Assembly: GCF_905220415.1 (NCBI RefSeq)
Contig: NC_059545.1
Span: forward strand, 9,682,001-9,746,000
DNA from: Colias croceus
Taxonomy: Eukaryota; Arthropoda; Insecta; Lepidoptera; Pieridae
Direction: 5' to 3'
Length of the DNA: 64,000 nucleotides
The notes below the pieces were generated by a model. That model was not told where the DNA came from. It worked only from the letters and a program-made list of their open reading frames with translations, and made no database searches. This document shows positions 58,623-64,000 of the stretch, in pieces. The first letter of the stretch is position 1; each line of letters starts with the position of its first letter. Made by a program: the position numbers and the translations under genes.

Positions 58623-59807
58623 AAGTATGATATAAATAATATGTATTTGTCCAGTGAAGGTTTTTAACCGACTGTTAAACTGAGAATGTTCCTTGCCACT
58701 ATAAACTCATAGATTACGCTTACTTAGACAACTTACCTTAACTTCAGTTACATGAGTATAACATAATTATACTGAAGAATCACACAAAGGAGCAACTTCC
58801 TTAGAAATAGCTTGTTAGTTGTCTACAAGTTGCTAACACGTCATAAAGTGATACTTAACTCGGTTAACTCTGAATATAATACACAATATTATCTATACTA
58901 AGTACCAATAGTATAAAGGGGTAAAGTTTGTGTCGTTGTAGAGATCTCTGGATTTACTGAACCGATTTAAAAATTATTTTTCCAATAGAAAGCCTCGTAC
59001 TGACTGTCATATATTAAAGTTTTATTTTAATACGGTTCAAATCCAGTAAAGCCGTGACAAGCTACTAGTACATGAGGAACAATATGTCTCATAATAACTT
59101 ACGATTAATAAGATCAAAAGAAATAATTAATTTAAAAATATGAAACGTACATAGTACGGAGTTTGTAGGGTCATTTAATGAAATTTGTGTTCATAAAGTT
59201 GACAATGCGTAAGCTAAAGCTGTTTTGTTTGAGTGTCCTAATCTCTAGAATCTTTTGCTTAAAACATCATCTAAAAACATCGAAGTAACAAATAATTTAA
59301 TGTCCGATTGCCTTTATTCAATTAAAATTCACCAGTTCCTTAATAATTTTCCATTACCGTTATTTAAGAAAATGGCTGCGGTATGACCAAAAGTTGGTCT
59401 CGTAAATCTTAAGAGGGTCTTGTTTTGGTCCACAATATAAAAACGTCACGTACACTCCCGGAGGCATTTTGTGAAGTTTTATTCGCCAGCATCGTATAAA
59501 ATAAAACTTTTGACTGTTCCGTAAATTATACGCTTTTTATTAAAATCAGGAAATGAGTCAAGGGTAAGCTTTGATGCTATTTTTTGATATTTCACACAAC
59601 AAAATTAGCTAGATGAGCAAAATTTGCGTTATCGAAATTAGACAATGATTTTCACTTGAACTAGGTATTTATTTTATATGTATATAGAGAAAGTATTAAG
59701 ATGTGTATAAGTATGATAATTTCACAAATGCATACGTATACTTGGTAATTAAAGCTTCTTTAGACAATGTTAAAGGATTTTTCATAACATTTAATTCATA
59801 TAAATTT
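58623..59807. other. AT-rich intronic DNA
   Basis: A decayed repeat with ATACTAAGTACCAATAGTAT and TTTACTGAACCGATTTAAA lies near 58895-59070. Nothing else. Confidence 0.4.
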
Positions 59808-59990
59808 ACTAGCTTACCGCCCGCGGCTTCGCCCGCTTTCTCTTAAACGATTTGAGATTTAAACTATCCTATCTCTCAAGTTGGATCGAACTGCACATGG
59901 TGTGCGAATTTTATTATAATCGGTTAAGGGGTTTAGAAGTCCATTGAGGACAAACATTGTGACACGAGATTTATATATATTAAGATAAAG
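59808..59990 (-). repeat. Short dispersed repeat, family E
   Basis: Reverse copy from TTACTAGCTTACCGCCCGCG to ACGAGATTTATATATATTAA. The end lies 200 bp upstream of the RGK exon at 60193. Confidence 0.82.
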
Positions 59991-60192
59991 CATTTGAATG
60001 CCATAAAACCGAAAATATCAATTTAAACATTTTAATTCATGTTAAGACGTATTAGGTACTCTACAATTCAACACATTTTTTCCAGTCAGTAGTTTAATGT
60101 TATCTCAAGTTGATTTGAAATAGCACACAAACAATTTAAATTTTCAATAAAATTCTAAGATAAATTGTATTGACTAAATATTTCCTTTACAG

Positions 60193-60278
60193 ATGCAGAT
60201 GGCACAGAGCAAAAAGTATCGATTCTACTAAACGGCGAGGAGTCAGAACTATACTTTGTTAATTGCACCGGTACAAAG
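60193..60278 (+). CDS. Rgk: RGK-family small GTPase, switch-region exon
   Basis: An 86-base exon between an AG acceptor (TTTCCTTTACAG) and a GTAAAT donor. Joined to the single base left by the exon ending at 31676 it reads 29 codons: an acidic switch I segment (DADGTEQK), then the conserved RGK strand VSILLNGEESELYFVNC. It ends in phase 0. In Ras-like proteins the next element would be the DxxG (G3) motif. Here VNCTGTK occupies that place, so G3 is not canonical, a known hallmark of RGK proteins. It lies 28.5 kb from the previous exon, with no coding-like segment between them needed to complete the protein. It was too short to be picked up as a long open frame. Confidence 0.9.
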
Positions 60279-60315
60279 GTAAATATTGTTTTACTACTTA
60301 CAAAGTTCTCTAGTT

Positions 60316-60470
60316 CTTGCTACGCGTGATCGTAAGGAATCCTGGGTTCGATTTCCTATGGAAACACATGAAAAATGTCTCGATCTAACAGCAAATTTTG
60401 GTGTCCCTAAAGATTAATCAGTGAAACAAATGTGAAATGCATATGGAACACAGCAGAAACGGACACAGCG
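60316..60470 (+). repeat. Decayed copy of the tRNA-derived SINE
   Basis: Retains CTGGGTTCGATTTCC (B box with one change), AAAAATGTCTCGATCTAACA, TGTCCCTAAAGATTAATCAG and TGAAACAAATGTGAAATGCA of the 53732-53941 element. It sits 40 bp after the RGK exon 60193-60278. Confidence 0.7.
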
Positions 60471-60701
60471 CTTTGTCTACGTAGATGTAGTTTCTTTACC
60501 CTTTAATTCCGTTCTTACTGTTTTTCCTACTTTGCACTTTAGTTATTTAGATCTAAGCACATTTTTATATGCTCCGGGGAATAAGTTTTCCATCGATTCC
60601 ATATGTTAATATCTGTTTAAATGTGAAAATCAATGTTCATTATTGTGCTTTCGTGCGTGTGTGTCAAAGAACAATTTCATAGAACTACAGCTTTATATTT
60701 T

Positions 60702-60902
60702 ACTAGCTGTGCCCTGCGGTTTCACCCGCATTGCTCCGCTCCTGTTAGTTTTAGCGTAATGATAGGTATATAGCCTATAGCTTCCTCGATGAAGGGGCTA
60801 TCTAACACCGAAAGAATTTTTCAAATCAGACCAAGTTCCTGAGATAAGTGCGTTTAAACAAACAAACAAACTCTTCAGCTTTAAAATATTATACATAGAT
60901 TA
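60702..60902 (+). repeat. Short dispersed repeat, family B
   Basis: TACTAGCTGTGCCCTGCGG, TTTCACCCGCATTGCTCCGC to CTTTAAAATATTATACATAG. It lies in the 2.2-kb RGK intron. Confidence 0.85.
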
Positions 60903-61402
60903 GTACAGATTTTTTTAACACCTCTAACATTTATTTTTCATATGGTATCAAAAGAAACTCTCTAAATTTGAAATCAAATGATTTGAAACAACGAAATAAC
61001 TATTCTTCTCACGTTATGCCATTTACAATATACAAATGGTTCCAATAACGTTTTCGTTGCAAAATTCTTTCAGTGTTTGCTCACGAATTGTATTATTTTA
61101 AATATTAGATAACATAGGACACCTTTGGAGGTTTAGACATGAACGTAAAGGTAATATTTTATTCTTTATAAAACAGCTTCTAAATCTACGGTTACATTAA
61201 AGTTAATTTAGGACATGTAAAAAAGTATATTTATATTTTTATGAAAAGTTTGCGTTGTTGTCTATTGTTTTTGGGTCTAATTTGATCTTTTTATTATACC
61301 ACCTGTTCTTACCAGATAGTTTGATCATCACTATATTTTTTAAGAGTAAATATTATGTGTGATAGACAAACAATTGTTTGTCTTCTAAACTTAAGGTGTT
61401 AT

Positions 61403-61602
61403 TGAAGTGAAACTTCTTTATCGGGGTTGGAAAAAAATTTAGTGGAACATTTTTTTCGTTACGCGTGACATTTTTCTTATCCCTACCACCCGTGATTCGA
61501 CGTATTTCTGTAAAGTTGTATATAGTAAATTATTTTTTTAAAGATAAGGTCATAAAGAAGTTTCACTTCTTACGTGTGTACACTAGTACACGCACACATT
61601 TT
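61403..61602 (+). repeat. GAAGTGAAACTTC repeat, short-module copy
   Basis: Begins TTGAAGTGAAACTTCTTTAT and GGGGTTGG, has a single TTTTTTTCGTTACGCGTGAC block, and ends AGAAGTTTCACTTCTTACGT then ACACTAGTACACGCACACA. Closest to 2150-2385. Confidence 0.78.
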
Positions 61603-61624
61603 TTTATTAATTTTGACATTATAA

Positions 61625-61792
61625 GGGCTGATTTTTCAATCCTTGGTTAAAACTTATCCATCGAATAACGTATTAAACTACCATTTCAAAAATGTATTCT
61701 AATTGTCCGTATTTTACAGGTGACATTTTAAAATGATCGTGTAATACTTTATTGGACGGATAAATTTTAATCAAGGATTGAAAAATCGGCCC
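61625..61792. mobile_element. 168-bp MITE, PIF/Harbinger-like, copy 2
   Basis: Ends GGGCTGATTTTTCAATCC and GGATTGAAAAATCGGCCC, flanked by TAA (61622-61624) and TTA (61793-61795). It lacks 7 bp (around GACAGTTTACAGG) relative to the copy at 40096. Confidence 0.85.
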
Positions 61793-62514
61793 TTAATGTA
61801 AAAAGTTTAACAAAGAAGATTGATAAATCATATCAACTAAATCAAATTCACAACAATAGGAACCATCGCTTCGTAATCAATCATATAGCGTCTATAAATC
61901 AAATACTGAAACAATCAAAGTTCATTTATCATTCAAATTCCCCAATAATGATATATTGACCTTTAGATAAAGGTTTCTTTCGCGCCTCGTTTTTGTAATA
62001 GAGGTTTAGATATAATGGATAAGAACATTATGGAGTCTCAATGATAAAGATCTTGTCCATTTTGTTTATTATAGCTTATGTTTGAAACGGCTGGGCCAGT
62101 TTTGATCGAAATTCGATTTGAATTTTACCTTTACGCTGGTAATGTTTTCACAGATCATTGAACTGTCATCACACATTTAAAATAAAACATTATTTCCATT
62201 TTAGGACTAAAATAGGATATTAAATGAATCGCTTTTAAAATCAAACACAAGAAAATACTCTTCTAACCTATAAAATAGCGTTGCTTGATCACGTTTCAGC
62301 TGAAATTCAGAAACGCAGTTGCGTTTCATTCCAGTTTATAATATTTTATTTTATCGTTTATTCAAAAAACTTTTGACACACGTGGATATGATTTTAACAG
62401 AGCAACTATGGAATTTCTTGCCGTCTTCTCTATAAAAACTGCATTAGTAGGTATGAATTATGTATCTAACGGCTTAGTTATAATTAATGATTGACTTTGA
62501 CTTTCTTTCTACAG

Positions 62515-62704
62515 GAGGAAATAGACCGTTCAGAGCCTCCAGATGCGTTCGTGATCATCTACTCGGTGATAGACAAGGCATCCTTCCAGAAGGCTGAACA
62601 GGAACTCTCCAGACTGCTGGATTGTGACATGCTGCGGTCGAGGCCAGCTGTGTTGGTCGGCAATAAGATTGACTTGGCTAGGAGTCGTGCTGTGTCTACA
62701 CAAG
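62515..62704 (+). CDS. Rgk: RGK-family small GTPase, exon with G4 motif
   Basis: A 190-base exon from the acceptor TTTCTTTCTACAG to a GTAATA donor, entering in phase 0 and leaving in phase 1. It encodes EEIDRSEPPDAFVIIYSV (hydrophobic core strand), IDKASFQKAEQELSRLL (helix) and PAVLVGNKIDLARSRAV. GNKID is the G4 guanine-specificity motif, and the LARSR that follows is shared with fly and vertebrate RGK proteins. The open frame continues past the donor to 62949, but that tail is a dispersed repeat (62724-62895) and not protein. The G5 segment and the C-terminal membrane-binding tail must be in exon(s) beyond 64000; none is visible in 62705-64000. Confidence 0.92.
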
Positions 62705-62723
62705 GTAATATTTATCATATTAT

Positions 62724-62895
62724 TAAGCCATGCATAGCTTCTATCGCGGGCCTTGAGCGCGGGGACCGAATCCGGAAATTCCGCAACGAAAACACCTCAC
62801 GCTCCCCACTCCGACGGGCACGGAGGTGTGGCTTGAAGGCATGCTATGCAATAGCTTTACCGCAGCAGTCCTCGAGTGACACACACGTCTTTTTA
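62724..62895 (+). repeat. Dispersed repeat, family C
   Basis: AAGCCATGCATAGCTTCTAT, GCGGGCCTTGAGCGCGGGGA to GCAGTCCTCGAGTGACACAC. It starts 20 bp after the donor of the RGK exon 62515-62704 and keeps the exon frame open artificially. Confidence 0.83.
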
Positions 62896-63725
62896 TATTA
62901 CTTAAAATTTTCTGAGCGCTTTTTGGAACGTGAAAGGTCTAAGATGTAGCAAATCTATAGAAAAGATTGTTATGCGATGTAAGGTTACCGTTTGTATCTT
63001 TTCTTTCTTCGTATCTTTATGTAAAAATTTAAAATTATGTTTGAAACTAAGACTGCATATAATTCATTACAACTAAATTTGTTATCTCAATTGAGACTAT
63101 ATTAGCAAAACTTAAAAAATAATTATACTCACAGTTACAATATTTCCTACTCGATATACTGTAGGAAAATTCCCCTCACAAAATACCGACTCTCAGAGAC
63201 ACGAATCAGAGGAATCCTCAACCAAATCCTCTGAATTCAATTACTCTGTCATTCCACAATCAATAAGCCAGTCTCCAGGACGGACTAACGGACAAAATTG
63301 GCTTCATTCATTACCTCTTATTATGAAGGCAAAGTGATTTCCCCAGAGTCGACGCTGGCCTCAAATTATTCCCGCCATATTTTTCCTAATTACATTATAG
63401 AAGAGAAAAATGACTTCAGAACTTTACAGGAAATTTACTTCGCTAAGTAATTATGTATTTTATCTGGTGTTTATACAAAGACTTTGTTAACGATTCTAAA
63501 GTGGCTTTGAAGTTTTCGTAACTGTATCATTATCGAGAAGAAAATATTGTATCTTAATTATTCTTTATGAACTATCCTAAGTAGGTACTAAATATTAAAA
63601 GTTTTATTCTTTAATATTACGTCTCCTTTAATAACAATTATTTGATGAGAATATACAGGGTTACTTCTAAAACACCAGCAACCTCCTAGGACAAGATAGC
63701 TAACATCATAAGTAGACATCGGATT
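62896..63725. other. AT-rich intronic DNA
   Basis: No further RGK exon recognised. Confidence 0.45.
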
Positions 63726-64000
63726 ATATGCATTTGCATATTTGCATATGCAAATGCATAAAACTCTCTAATTACGGCGTTAGTGCATATTTTAGCCTTT
63801 TTCCCCAATCGTGCATATTTCGTTAAGTATCGGGAGTTTTTAATGGTCGACTAACCTTTATTAGCCAATCAGAACGGTCAGCGAGTAAACAAACCCTATT
63901 TTGGCATGGTAAAATGGAGAAAAATTACAAAATGGGCTCCATTATAAGTAAATTTTGAGCCATTCAAAATAGGGCTAGATTACCCTTTCGGGACTAAAAA
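63655..64000. repeat. Possible element start with octamer-rich palindrome, cut by window end
   Basis: ACAGGGTTACTTCTAAAACA then CACCAGCAACCTCC leads to a cluster of ATTTGCAT/ATGCAAAT octamers (63730-63763) around a TGCATATGCA centre, then GTGCATATTTTAGCC and CGTGCATATTTCG. This may be one end of a larger repeat running off the window; unproven. Confidence 0.35.

Noticed and set aside
62705..62949. Continuation of the RGK open frame beyond the exon
   Set aside because: A good GT donor at 62705 and a family-C repeat immediately after it; the extra peptide matches the repeat copies at 23.3 kb and not GTPases.

Overview
The window reads as AT-rich, repeat-dense nuclear DNA of a moth or butterfly (Lepidoptera). 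The species cannot be fixed from the sequence. Three things point there: many short dispersed repeats ending in the GGGCGAAGCCGCGGGC/CTAGTA and TATAATATTAGTAT signatures that are abundant in lepidopteran genomes, a tRNA-derived SINE, and spliced exons of a conserved animal gene. There is no bacterial gene organisation; almost all short open frames are chance or repeat-derived.

The one host protein-coding gene I can support lies on the + strand. It is an RGK-type (Rad/Gem/Kir) small GTPase, seen as three consecutive internal exons: 31467-31676 (basic/serine linker and G1 P-loop), 60193-60278 (switch region) and 62515-62704 (core sheet and G4 NKID). Phases join correctly across a 28.5-kb and a 2.2-kb intron. 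The start and the C-terminal exons were not found in the window. Everything between 31.7 and 60.2 kb is therefore intronic to this gene.

The rest is a mosaic of mobile elements. In 1-31 kb there are three elements with perfect 8-bp target duplications: 99-1247; 6228-7012, which carries a 12-bp minisatellite; and 24860-25322, a P-superfamily deletion derivative that still encodes half a THAP zinc finger. PIF/Harbinger-like MITEs with TWA duplications lie at 5637-5814 and 27316-27470. Many Lep1/Metulj-type short repeats occur throughout. A 266-bp foldback starts 20 bp after the first RGK donor site.

At 33.1-38.5 kb is a poorly understood segment with roughly 165-bp inverted ends, a degenerate tandem array with a GGTCTCCGCGACC core, and a candidate small minus-strand exon.

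The most striking structure is 43589-50092: two head-to-tail copies of a 3252-bp unit, identical wherever I compared them. Each unit contains a 2110-bp near-perfect palindrome with ends TGTTACAG and a TATA duplication, opposed arrays of a 120-bp repeat, and six 20-bp dyad modules near each end. Each unit also carries a THAP first-exon relic with its first zinc cysteine lost. After this come an internally deleted Tc1 transposase pseudogene (52195-53110), a SINE with a 10-bp target duplication (53732-53941), and more short repeats up to the window end.
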